DNA from: JADFAK01 sp047615865
GTDB taxonomy: Bacteria; Bacteroidota; Bacteroidia; Flavobacteriales_D; Sanyastnellaceae
Direction of reading: 5' to 3'
NCBI GenBank assembly: GCA_047615865.1
Contig: JBLHIB010000003.1
Span: 9,264-73,263, forward strand
DNA: 64,000 bases
Position numbers and translations under genes: made by a program. How positions within the stretch are numbered: position 1 is the first letter of the stretch; every line of letters starts with the position of its first letter. Of this stretch, positions 8,774-17,164 are shown piece by piece. The notes beneath the pieces were generated by a model. That model searched no databases and was not told where the DNA came from. It was given only the letters and a program-made list of their open reading frames with translations.

Positions 8774-9568
8774 ATGGATCAAGTAACAAAGACGGATACG
8801 TTGCAAGTGGAGCGTCACGATGGAGTGGTGAAAATCACATTGAATAGACCAACCTTATTGAACAGCTTCAATCGAGAAATGGCCTTGGCATTGCAGGCGG
8901 TGCTTGATGCGTGTGAACAGGATTCAGAAATTAGATGCATTCTATTAACAGGAGAAGGAAAGGCATTTTGTGCGGGACAGGATCTTGCTGAGGCGATTGA
9001 TCTAGAGGGGCCTGGTTTGACTTCCATCGTTTCTGATCACTACAATCCTATTATCACGCGCATACGATCTATTGAGAAGCCGGTGATCGCCGCAGTCAAT
9101 GGAGTGGCTGCAGGAGCAGGTGCGAATATTGCATTGGCCTGTGACATTTGTGTTGCTGCTGAGAGCGCATCGTTTATTCAAGCATTTAGCAAAATCGGTT
9201 TGATACCTGACAGCGGTGGAACATTCTTTTTGCCCAGACTGATAGGTTTTCAAAGAGCCTCTGCTCTCATGATGATGGGTGACAAAGTGAAAGCGGAAGA
9301 GGCCAAATCAATGGGAATGATTTACGACTATTTTGTCAATGAAGAATTTCAAGAAAAGTCAATGGCGCTAGCGAAAAAGCTCGCAAAAATGCCAACTAAA
9401 GGTCTGGGATTAACCAAACGAGCAATGAATCAAAGTATGGTAAATACGCTTGAAGAGCAACTTGTTTTAGAAGGTCAGCTTCAAACTATGGCAGGACAAA
9501 CCGATGATTACCAAGAAGGTGTCAATTCATTCTTAGAAAAGCGGAAGCCAGAATTCAAAGGAAAATAA
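8774..9568 (+). CDS. Enoyl-CoA hydratase/isomerase family protein, PaaG-like
   Basis: Crotonase-fold enzyme of 264 residues. The oxyanion-hole segments are GKAFCAGQDLAEA and VAAGAGANIALACDI, and the loop FSKIGLIPDSGGTFFLPR has the Asp found in PaaG-type 1,2-epoxyphenylacetyl-CoA isomerases instead of the usual hydratase Glu. The known PaaG reaction converts ring-epoxyphenylacetyl-CoA to an oxepin in phenylacetate breakdown, but no other paa gene is in the window, so a general delta-isomerase/hydratase role in fatty-acid oxidation is equally possible. Starts with ATG at 8774; stands alone on the plus strand and converges on the DUF721 gene two bases away. Confidence 0.85.
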   Translation: MDQVTKTDTLQVERHDGVVKITLNRPTLLNSFNREMALALQAVLDACEQDSEIRCILLTGEGKAFCAGQDLAEAIDLEGPGLTSIVSDHYNPIITRIRSIEKPVIAAVNGVAAGAGANIALACDICVAAESASFIQAFSKIGLIPDSGGTFFLPRLIGFQRASALMMMGDKVKAEEAKSMGMIYDYFVNEEFQEKSMALAKKLAKMPTKGLGLTKRAMNQSMVNTLEEQLVLEGQLQTMAGQTDDYQEGVNSFLEKRKPEFKGK

Positions 9569-9569
9569 T

Positions 9570-9866
9570 TTAATAGATTTCAATCATCTTAACCACATCA
9601 TTTCCGAGCTCTTCATTCAAGAGTTCGATTAACCTTGGTTTTTGAAAGCTAAATTCTTCTTTGAGCACACCTGAATTAAACCAAATCTTAAGCGTTCCGT
9701 TGTAAAGCTTTAGGTCGCGGGTCTTACCTGATATCATGGGTCCCATGACGTTATTCCAAGCAAGTTTTACACCTGCTTCATTAACCCCTCGATCTAAACG
9801 ATACACTTTGAGCATATCGTCGATTACATTTTTCAGAGTCTGCTCGTTTGACTTTCTTTTTCTCAT
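9570..9866 (-). CDS. DUF721 (DciA-like) protein
   Basis: A 98-residue protein with the DUF721 core: NVIDDMLKVYRLDRGVNEAGVKLAWNNVMG, then RDLKLYNGTLKIWF and the ending RLIELLNEELG. Members related to DciA help load the replicative helicase in bacteria without DnaC. Its ATG overlaps the recF stop (ATGA at 9863-9866), so recF and this gene are translationally coupled, which supports a DNA replication or repair role (inference from family and context). Confidence 0.82.
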   Translation of the reverse strand: MRKRKSNEQTLKNVIDDMLKVYRLDRGVNEAGVKLAWNNVMGPMISGKTRDLKLYNGTLKIWFNSGVLKEEFSFQKPRLIELLNEELGNDVVKMIEIY

Positions 9867-10996
9867 GAATCCAAGGAATTGGCAGTTTCAATGATTCCTC
9901 CCTTCACATTGAACACTTTTACATCATTATCAATTTTAGCAAATAATTCAGGAACGCGACGTGCATGTGTATCTGTAACGAAAGTTTGACCAAATTTATG
10001 TTGACTCACCAATTTCATCAAATGAGCTACGCGTTTGTCATCAATTTTATCAAAGATATCATCCAATAAGAGAATTGGAGTCACACCTGTGGATTTCTTG
10101 ATGTATTCGAATTGCGCAAGTTTTAAGGCAATCAAGAATGATTTTTGTTGTCCTTGAGATCCAAATTTCTTCACAGGAAAACCATTGATCGAGAAATCCA
10201 GATCATCCTTATGAATTCCTTTTGTAGACCTTTGCGCTCTCTGGTCGGCGGACAAAGCCTGCGATAACAGATCTTCAAATGAAGACTCAGATAGCATGCT
10301 CTTATATTCTAGACTAGCCGATTCGGCCCCTCCTGATACTTCCGAATATATTTGTTCGACCAACGGTTTAAACTCTCGGATGAAGTCCTTTCTAATTTCA
10401 TAAAGTGGCGCGCCATACTCTACCAACTGATCGGTCCAAATGGCAAGGCTATCTGCATCGAACTTACGTTCGGCTGCGAAATGCTTAAGTAAATTATTTC
10501 TCTGCAGCAACACTCTATTGTATGCGATGATACCATTCAAGTAACTGCGGTTGTATTGGGAGATTATTCCATCGATAAATTTTCTTCGCACCTCACTGCC
10601 TTCGGTAATCAGATCCGCATCAACGGGAGAAATAATGACGACAGGAAAAAGACCTATGTGATCGGCGAGTCTGTCATAGTCTTTGCCGTTTCTTTTAAAT
10701 ACTTTCTTTTGACCTGGTTTAACAGCACAATGGATCTTATGCTCATCACTATTCTTTTCAAATACTCCAGAAATAGAAAAAAAAGCCGTGTTTCTTTTTA
10801 CATTTTGAGAATCGATGGGATTAAAATAGCTCTTGCACATTGACAAGTAATAGATCGCATCGAGCACATTTGTCTTCCCAGACCCATTGTCCCCAAGAAA
10901 ACAATTTACGCTGGAACATAACTTTATTCCGGCATCATCGTAATTCTTGAAATTAACAAGAGATATTTGATTCAATATGAGATCTGGCTTTTTCAA
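9863..10996 (-). CDS. recF: DNA replication/repair protein RecF
   Basis: SMC-like ATPase that helps load RecA at gaps. The Walker A loop GDNGSGKTN is at residues 35-43, and the Walker B region ILLLDDIFDKID is near residue 325 with a preceding SQGQQKS signature. The 377-residue length is standard. Start is TTG at 10996; no ATG lies near the conserved ISLVNFKNY strand. The dnaN and gyrB neighbours of enterobacterial recF are absent; here it pairs with the DUF721 gene, as is common in Bacteroidota. Confidence 0.95.
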   Translation of the reverse strand: MKKPDLILNQISLVNFKNYDDAGIKLCSSVNCFLGDNGSGKTNVLDAIYYLSMCKSYFNPIDSQNVKRNTAFFSISGVFEKNSDEHKIHCAVKPGQKKVFKRNGKDYDRLADHIGLFPVVIISPVDADLITEGSEVRRKFIDGIISQYNRSYLNGIIAYNRVLLQRNNLLKHFAAERKFDADSLAIWTDQLVEYGAPLYEIRKDFIREFKPLVEQIYSEVSGGAESASLEYKSMLSESSFEDLLSQALSADQRAQRSTKGIHKDDLDFSINGFPVKKFGSQGQQKSFLIALKLAQFEYIKKSTGVTPILLLDDIFDKIDDKRVAHLMKLVSQHKFGQTFVTDTHARRVPELFAKIDNDVKVFNVKGGIIETANSLDS

Positions 10997-11143
10997 AACA
11001 GGAGGACAAAGTTAGTCTATAAGCCTCGTGAATACCGAGAAAAAGACATCAAGATATCACCAAGTTTTGTAATCGGATAGAACTTCGGTGGCGCTAAGAG
11101 TGTATTTGCACCACATTGCTGCCCCGTGAATGAAAAAAAAAGT

Positions 11144-11151
11144 TATTTTTG
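11144..11151 (+). promoter_or_regulatory. Bacteroidota-type -7 box for the TPR-ribH operon
   Basis: TATTTTTG matches TAnnTTTG exactly, 20 bases before the ATG at 11172. A convincing -33 TTTG at the right spacing is not visible. If real, transcription starts near 11158, after the in-frame ATG at 11130, which supports placing the coding start at 11172. Confidence 0.45.
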
Positions 11152-11171
11152 CACTCCTAAATACGCACACA

Positions 11172-11858
11172 ATGGCCAAGAAAGATCAAGAAGAGACAAT
11201 CGTTGATGTTCAAGAGATATATACGAAAACAGAGATGTATGTCGATAAGAACAGAAAAATGCTGACCACAGTCCTTGGTGGTGTTGCATTAGCTGTCTGT
11301 GCATTCTTTGCATACCAATACTTCGTAGTAAATCCAAATGAAATGGATGCTCGCGCGAGCATCTGGAAAGCTGAGATCTATTTTCAAGCTGATTCATTGG
11401 ATTTGGCGATGAACGGAGATGGTGTTTATCTTGGATTCGAGGATGTTGCTGCACAACATGGTAATACATCTGCCGGTAAACTGGCTAATTATTACATGGG
11501 CATTATCAACCGTGACCAGGGTGAATACGAGTTGGCAATCGATAACTTCAAGCAATGTGATTTCGATGACGACGTGCTTGGTCTAATCGCACTTGGCAAT
11601 ATAGGAGACCTTTATGTTGAGTTGAATGATCTTGACGCTGGTCTTGAATGGCTTTCAAAAGCTGCTGCAAAAGCAAAAAACTCGGACTCAGATTCATATA
11701 CAGCTCCAATGTACATGATGAAGGCTGCAATTGTTCAAATGGATTTGGGTAACAAATCTGAGGCGAAGAAAATGTTCGACGCTATCACGGAAGGTTATCC
11801 TGATGCGACAGAATACGAAAAGGCAGCGAAGTACGGTGCTATGCTTTATCAGTATTGA
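11172..11858 (+). CDS. Membrane-anchored tetratricopeptide repeat protein
   Basis: A 228-residue protein with a short cytoplasmic N-terminus (MAKKDQEETIVDVQEIYTK), one membrane segment at about residues 31-52 (LTTVLGGVALAVCAFFAYQYF) and a C-terminal region with TPR-like helical pairs (YYMGIINRDQGEYELAIDNF, LIALGNIGDLYVELNDLDAG). Resembles the YfgM-like/TPR proteins that precede ribH in many Bacteroidota; function unknown, perhaps periplasmic protein-interaction. The upstream in-frame ATG at 11130 is disfavoured because the predicted -7 box lies downstream of it. ribH follows after 12 bases. Confidence 0.8.
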   Translation: MAKKDQEETIVDVQEIYTKTEMYVDKNRKMLTTVLGGVALAVCAFFAYQYFVVNPNEMDARASIWKAEIYFQADSLDLAMNGDGVYLGFEDVAAQHGNTSAGKLANYYMGIINRDQGEYELAIDNFKQCDFDDDVLGLIALGNIGDLYVELNDLDAGLEWLSKAAAKAKNSDSDSYTAPMYMMKAAIVQMDLGNKSEAKKMFDAITEGYPDATEYEKAAKYGAMLYQY

Positions 11859-11870
11859 CACACCCCTTTC

Positions 11871-12380
11871 ATGGCTACTAGCCTGACCAATTTATCTTCT
11901 TTTGATTCCTCATCTTTACCTAAGGCAATTTCATTGCGCATTGGAATTGTTGTGTCGGAATGGAATGGCGAGATAACCCAAAACCTATTTCAAGGCTGCA
12001 AAGAAGTCTTGGTTAAAGCAGGAGTTCAAGATAAAAATATTACGGTAATTCAAGTTCCTGGAGCCTTCGAGCTTCCATTCGGAGCTCAGTTACTCGCGGA
12101 ATCTTTTGCTTACGATGCCATTATCTGTCTAGGCTGTGTTATTCGCGGAGCCACTGCACATTTCGATTACGTATGTTCCTCATGTGCTACCGGTGTAATG
12201 AACGTTTCTTTAAAGTTCAATAAACCTGTGGTCTTCGGCGTGCTTACAGATGACACCATTGAACAGAGCAAAGCTCGATCAGGCGGCGAACATGGCAACA
12301 AAGGTGTTGAATCGGCTGTAACAGCTTTAAAAATGGCGGAGATTCAACGCACTTCTAAAGACGAGAGCTGGTTTCTTTAA
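11871..12380 (+). CDS. ribH: 6,7-dimethyl-8-ribityllumazine synthase
   Basis: Condenses 5-amino-6-ribitylaminouracil with dihydroxybutanone phosphate, the penultimate step to riboflavin. Family landmarks: IVVSEWNGEIT near the N-terminus, VPGAFELPFGAQLLAE, and GCVIRGATAHFDYVC with the catalytic His. The 169 residues fit a shell-type lumazine synthase with a slightly long N-terminus. It is the second gene of a TPR-ribH operon; no FMN riboswitch precedes the operon and no other rib gene is present. Confidence 0.95.
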   Translation: MATSLTNLSSFDSSSLPKAISLRIGIVVSEWNGEITQNLFQGCKEVLVKAGVQDKNITVIQVPGAFELPFGAQLLAESFAYDAIICLGCVIRGATAHFDYVCSSCATGVMNVSLKFNKPVVFGVLTDDTIEQSKARSGGEHGNKGVESAVTALKMAEIQRTSKDESWFL

Positions 12381-12492
12381 ACTTTCACCTCCTTTACTTC
12401 CCTACCAAAGTCACCACCTCACAACTAGTGGTTGAAATTTTCTTGTTTACCATTTTGCAGCAAAGCAGCCAGAATAGAGAAAGCTTCTCTAA

Positions 12493-12518
12493 GCCGATAT
12501 TTCAATTGAAATATCGGC
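12493..12518. repeat. Perfect 26-bp palindrome between ribH and rpoC
   Basis: The half-site GCCGATATTTCAA is followed directly by its exact complement. It sits 113 bases after ribH and just past the point where the decayed rpoC copy would have ended. Neither strand shows a good U-run next to it, so it is either a weak terminator or a symmetric protein-binding site. The remainder of 12381-12560 shows nothing else recognisable. Confidence 0.5.
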
Positions 12519-12560
12519 AATTACACATCAGGCAATTGTACCCTATGCTTTAACTATTAG

Positions 12561-12712
12561 GAGGATATGACATTCTTCTTAAGATCTAACGGTTTCCCTT
12601 TGACCTTATCCCACGCCAGCATCTAACGGAATCAAGAAGCCACAGACCACATGAGTCTTAAGACCTCCTAGGTCCTCAGTCTTATCATTGAACTCATATA
12701 GAACTAGGACGT
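12561..12712 (-). pseudogene. Decayed duplicate of the rpoC 3' end
   Basis: Aligns without a gap to rpoC at a constant offset of 282 bases (94 codons) and in the same reading frame. Read on the minus strand it gives ...NDKTEDLGGLKTHVVCGF, then LIPLDAGVG, a stop, GQRETVRS, a stop, EE, against the real NGKTDHLLGLKENVIVGH, LIPAGTGVRDYQKVIVGSQEE of RpoC. Stops replace D and Q codons at 12606-12608 and 12579-12581. Many changes are conservative (I/V, E/D), and identity falls off beyond 12700. It lies downstream of the rpoC terminator, so it is probably not transcribed with rpoC. Confidence 0.8.
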
Positions 12713-12745
12713 ATATAATTTGCTCGACCAAAAGTTTAGATCATA

Positions 12746-12772
12746 AAAAAGGCCGCAATAAGCGGCCTTTTT
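12746..12772 (-). terminator. rpoC intrinsic terminator
   Basis: AAAAAGGCCGC at 12746-12756 pairs perfectly with GCGGCCTTTTT at 12762-12772 around a 5-base loop. It begins 19 bases after the rpoC stop and has A/T tails on both sides, so it may act in both directions, also stopping transcripts from ribH. Confidence 0.9.
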
Positions 12773-12791
12773 CAATTAGATATAACTACGG

Positions 12792-15700
12792 TTACTCTTC
12801 CGTAATTGTAGGCTCTACTGCCGGCTCAGATGTAGCTTTATGCAGAGCATCATATTCTTCTTGAGATCCAACGATTACCTTTTGATAATCTCTAACACCA
12901 GTACCGGCTGGAATCAAGTGACCAACGATCACATTTTCCTTAAGCCCTAACAGGTGGTCAGTCTTACCATTTACTGCAGCTTCATTAAGAACTTTAGTAG
13001 TTTCCTGGAATGATGCAGCTGATATAAACGATTTAGTCTGAAGAGACGCACGAGTAATACCTTGTAGCAATGGACGTGACGTTGCAGGAATCGCTTCCCT
13101 AGCCTCAATCAACAACTTATCTTTACGACGTAACTGTGAATTTTCGTCACGCAGTTTTCTTGCAGAAACAATCTCTCCAAGTTTGATAGTCTCAGAATCG
13201 CCAGCCTCGGTAACCACTACGTTTCCAAACAGTCTATCGTTCTCCTCAATAAAGTCGATACGATCTGTAGACTGATTTTCAAGGAAGCGTGTATCACCTG
13301 GATCTTCAATGATTACTTTACGCATCATTTGACGAACGATAACCTCAAAGTGCTTGTCGTTGATCTTCACACCCTGCAGTCGGTATACCTCTTGAATCTC
13401 ATTCACAAGATATTCCTGTACAGCTGTAGGACCTTCAATCGCCAAAATATCTGCAGGAGTAACAGCTCCGTCAGAAAGTGCTGATCCAGCGCGAACGAAA
13501 TCATTCTCCTGAACAAGGATATGCTTCGACAATGGAACAAGGTACTTAGTTACTTCACCAGTCTTAGCCGTTACGATAATCTCACGATTACCACGCTTGA
13601 TTTTTCCGTACTCAACGATACCGTCAATTTCAGAAACAACAGCTGGATTAGAAGGGTTACGTGCTTCGAAAAGCTCAGTTACCCTTGGCAGACCACCGGT
13701 AATATCACCAGATTTACCCGCTAGACGTGGAATCTTGGCAATAATCTCACCAGTTCCAATTTTGTCTCCTTCACGAACAGAGATGTGAGCACCAACAGGG
13801 AGAGAATAAACTTTCAATCTCTCTTTGCCGTCTTTACCTCCCATGATGTGAATCGCAGGGTTTTTCTTTTTGTCCTTCGTTTCGACGATGACAATCTCGG
13901 TAAAACCAGTTTGCTCATCCATCTCTTCTTTGTAGGTAACTCCTAGTTCTACATTGTCAAAATGGATCTTACCACTGTCTTCAGTAACAATTACTGAGTT
14001 GTACTGATCCCATTCACAAACTACATCGCCTTTAGTAAGCTTACGCTTTCCTTTAACGAAATACTTGGCACCGTATGGCAGAATGGTAGTCTGTAGAACG
14101 ACCCCCGTTTTATCATCAGTAATTTTCAATTCAGAAGAACGAGAAACCACGATATTGGTAATAGTACCATCATCAGCCACTCTCTCTACACTACGTAGTT
14201 CTTCAATATCGAATTTACCGCTATACTTAGCTTTAATATCGTTGGCATCAGTAATATTGGCTGCAGTACCACCCACGTGGAAAGTACGAAGCGTCAACTG
14301 TGTACCAGGCTCACCGATCGACTGAGCGGCGATAACGCCAACAGCTTCTCCTTTTTCAGCCATGCGATTGGTTGCTAAGTTTCTACCATAACATTTGGTA
14401 CAAACTCCACGCTTCAACTCACATGTCAGAACCGAACGAATTTCAACTTCCTCAAGGCCAGACTTTTCAATCTCTTTGCCAATTTCCTCAGTAATTTCAG
14501 AACCAGCCGCTACGATCAATTCGTCTGTATCAGGATTGAGTACATCATGAACATTAACACGTCCAAGAATTCTATCGTACAAGGACTCTACGATCTCATC
14601 ACTCTTTCTGAGTGCGCTAGCAACAAGACCTCTAAGGGTACCGCAATCTACACCACGAATAATAACGTCTTGAGCTACGTCAACCAATCGACGAGTCAAA
14701 TAACCTGCATCGGCCGTCTTAAGTGCTGTATCGGCAAGACCTTTACGAGCACCGTGAGTAGAGATAAAGTACTCAAGAATTGAAAGTCCTTCCTTAAAGT
14801 TTGAAAGAATCGGGTTTTCAATAATGTCTTGACCACCCATCGCAGAAGATTTCTGTGGCTTGGCCATCAATCCCCTCATTCCTGAGAGCTGACGAATTTG
14901 CTCTTTAGATCCCCTTGCACCTGAGTCAAACATCATATAAATCGAGTTAAAACCTTGGTTATCCTTTTGGAGGCGATCCATAAGGATATTGGTCAACTTC
15001 GAGTTAGTATGTGTCCAAATGTCAATGATTTGGTTGTATCTCTCGTTATTGGTAATCAGACCCATATTGTAGTTCCCCATTACCTCTTTAACTTTGGTAG
15101 TGGCATCCTCAACTAGCGCTACTTTTTCTTCTGGGATGATTACATCGTTCAAGTTGAACGACAGACCACCTTTAAAGGCATTGTAGAAACCAATTTCTTT
15201 GATATCATCAAGGAACTGAGCAGTACGGCTAACACCTACAATCTTCATTACGTCTCCAATAATATCACGGAGCGCTTTTTTAGTTAAGATTGAATTGATG
15301 TATCCTACTTCTTTAGGAACAACTTCGTTGAACAACACTCGTCCAACTGTAGTTTCAATAACTTCTGTCGTATCTTGAGGAGTAACAACACGAACTTTAA
15401 TTTTCGCGTGGAGTGACGCACGACCTTCGTTATAGGCAATATTGACCTCTTCAGAAGAATAGAATGTCATACCCTCTCCATACTGAGGTCTTTCCTTAGT
15501 ACTTGGGCGGTCTTTTGTAATATAATAAAGACCCAAGACCATATCCTGTGATGGCACAGCAATAGGTGCACCGTTGGCAGGGTTAAGAATATTGTGTGAA
15601 GACAACATCAATAGTTGTGCTTCAAGAATAGCGGCTGCACCAAGTGGTAAGTGGACTGCCATTTGGTCACCGTCAAAATCGGCGTTAAATGCAGTACATA

Positions 15701-17117
15701 CTAATGGGTGCAACTGAATTGCTTTTCCTTCAATAAGCTTTGGCTGGAAAGCCTGTATACCTAACCTGTGCAAAGTCGGTGCACGGTTAAGGAGAATAGG
15801 GTGTCCTTTAAGTACATTTTCAAGAATATCCCAAACAACAGGTTCTTTGCGATCAACAATTTTCTTTGCTGACTTCACTGTTTTTACGATACCTCTTTCG
15901 ATTAGCTTACGAATGATGAAAGGCTTGTATAGCTCGGCAGCCATATTCTTTGGCATACCACATTCATGCAATTTCAATTTCGGTCCAACTACAATTACGG
16001 AACGTGCAGAATAATCAACACGTTTACCGAGAAGGTTTTGACGGAAACGACCTTGCTTTCCTTTCAAACTATCAGAAAGTGATTTGAGTGGACGGTTCGA
16101 ATCCGACTTCACTGCGCTTGACTTTCTTGAATTGTCGAGCAGAGAATCAACTGCCTCTTGAAGCATACGTTTTTCATTACGCAGGATTACTTCAGGGGCT
16201 TTGATTTCGATCAGTCTCTTCAGACGATTGTTTCTAATGATCACACGACGGTACAAGTCATTCAAATCCGAAGTTGCGAAACGACCACCATCTAGTGGCA
16301 CAAGTGGTCGCAACTCTGGCGGAATGATAGGTACAACTCGAACAATCATCCATTCAGGACGATTTTCAATACGTGTATTGGCATCTCTAAATGCCTCAAC
16401 AACTTGAAGACGCTTTAGGGCCTCATTCTTACGTTGTTGAGAAGATTCCGTATTTGCCTTATGGCGCAAATCGAAAGAAAGCTGATCCAAATCTAATTGT
16501 TTCAACAAATCGTGCAACGCCTCCGCACCCATCTTGGCTACGAATTTATTTGGATCTTTATCATCCAAATACTGGTTCTCACGTGGCATCACTTCAAGAA
16601 CATCAAGATATTCTTCTTCAGTGATGAAATCCATGTAGAGCATTGGCTCTCCTTCGGCATTCACCGCAGAACCAGGATTGATCACAACATATCTTTCATA
16701 GTATATGATTTGATCAAGCTTTTTGGTCGGCAAACCGAGCAAGTAACCAATTTTGTTAGGCAACGACTTGAAGTACCATATGTGAGCAACAGGAACAACC
16801 AATTGAATGTGTCCCATTCTCTCACGACGTACTTTCTTTTCAGTTACCTCGACACCACAACGGTCACAAACAATTCCTTTATACCGGATTCGTTTGTATT
16901 TACCACAATGGCATTCGTAGTCCTTTACAGGACCAAAAATTCGCTCACAGAAAAGTCCATCTCTCTCTGGCTTATACGTTCGGTAGTTAATTGTTTCAGG
17001 CTTGAGTACCTCACCAAATGATCTTTCGAGCATTTGTTCTGGCGAAGCCAAATTAACCGTTACCGTATTGAAGGCGCTGTTTTGCCTAGTGTTTTTTTTC
17101 TTTTGAGACATATTCAT
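12792..17117 (-). CDS. rpoC: DNA-directed RNA polymerase subunit beta'
   Basis: Largest core RNA polymerase subunit, 1441 residues, as expected for Bacteroidota. The N-terminal zinc site has C69, C71, C84 and C87 (YECHCGKY, CDRCGVEV). The catalytic Mg site NADFDGDQM starts at N478 with D480, D482 and D484. The second zinc region (CELKRGVCTKCYG) and trigger-loop region follow. The acidic C-terminus ends TSEPAVEPTITEE. An alternative ATG two codons later is possible. It follows rpoB by 47 bases, and a decayed copy of its 3' end lies downstream. Confidence 0.98.
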   Translation of the reverse strand: MNMSQKKKNTRQNSAFNTVTVNLASPEQMLERSFGEVLKPETINYRTYKPERDGLFCERIFGPVKDYECHCGKYKRIRYKGIVCDRCGVEVTEKKVRRERMGHIQLVVPVAHIWYFKSLPNKIGYLLGLPTKKLDQIIYYERYVVINPGSAVNAEGEPMLYMDFITEEEYLDVLEVMPRENQYLDDKDPNKFVAKMGAEALHDLLKQLDLDQLSFDLRHKANTESSQQRKNEALKRLQVVEAFRDANTRIENRPEWMIVRVVPIIPPELRPLVPLDGGRFATSDLNDLYRRVIIRNNRLKRLIEIKAPEVILRNEKRMLQEAVDSLLDNSRKSSAVKSDSNRPLKSLSDSLKGKQGRFRQNLLGKRVDYSARSVIVVGPKLKLHECGMPKNMAAELYKPFIIRKLIERGIVKTVKSAKKIVDRKEPVVWDILENVLKGHPILLNRAPTLHRLGIQAFQPKLIEGKAIQLHPLVCTAFNADFDGDQMAVHLPLGAAAILEAQLLMLSSHNILNPANGAPIAVPSQDMVLGLYYITKDRPSTKERPQYGEGMTFYSSEEVNIAYNEGRASLHAKIKVRVVTPQDTTEVIETTVGRVLFNEVVPKEVGYINSILTKKALRDIIGDVMKIVGVSRTAQFLDDIKEIGFYNAFKGGLSFNLNDVIIPEEKVALVEDATTKVKEVMGNYNMGLITNNERYNQIIDIWTHTNSKLTNILMDRLQKDNQGFNSIYMMFDSGARGSKEQIRQLSGMRGLMAKPQKSSAMGGQDIIENPILSNFKEGLSILEYFISTHGARKGLADTALKTADAGYLTRRLVDVAQDVIIRGVDCGTLRGLVASALRKSDEIVESLYDRILGRVNVHDVLNPDTDELIVAAGSEITEEIGKEIEKSGLEEVEIRSVLTCELKRGVCTKCYGRNLATNRMAEKGEAVGVIAAQSIGEPGTQLTLRTFHVGGTAANITDANDIKAKYSGKFDIEELRSVERVADDGTITNIVVSRSSELKITDDKTGVVLQTTILPYGAKYFVKGKRKLTKGDVVCEWDQYNSVIVTEDSGKIHFDNVELGVTYKEEMDEQTGFTEIVIVETKDKKKNPAIHIMGGKDGKERLKVYSLPVGAHISVREGDKIGTGEIIAKIPRLAGKSGDITGGLPRVTELFEARNPSNPAVVSEIDGIVEYGKIKRGNREIIVTAKTGEVTKYLVPLSKHILVQENDFVRAGSALSDGAVTPADILAIEGPTAVQEYLVNEIQEVYRLQGVKINDKHFEVIVRQMMRKVIIEDPGDTRFLENQSTDRIDFIEENDRLFGNVVVTEAGDSETIKLGEIVSARKLRDENSQLRRKDKLLIEAREAIPATSRPLLQGITRASLQTKSFISAASFQETTKVLNEAAVNGKTDHLLGLKENVIVGHLIPAGTGVRDYQKVIVGSQEEYDALHKATSEPAVEPTITEE

Positions 17118-17164
17118 CTATCAATAGAAAGTAAATATCTAGTTCATTAACTGAGTAGGAACTC

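Noticed and set aside
11130..11171. TPR gene start at the ATG at 11130
   Set aside because: The exact TAnnTTTG box at 11144-11151 lies downstream of it, so the later ATG is more likely.
16497..17021. 174-codon plus-strand frame inside rpoC
   Set aside because: It is antisense to a fully conserved rpoC segment; no independent domain is visible.
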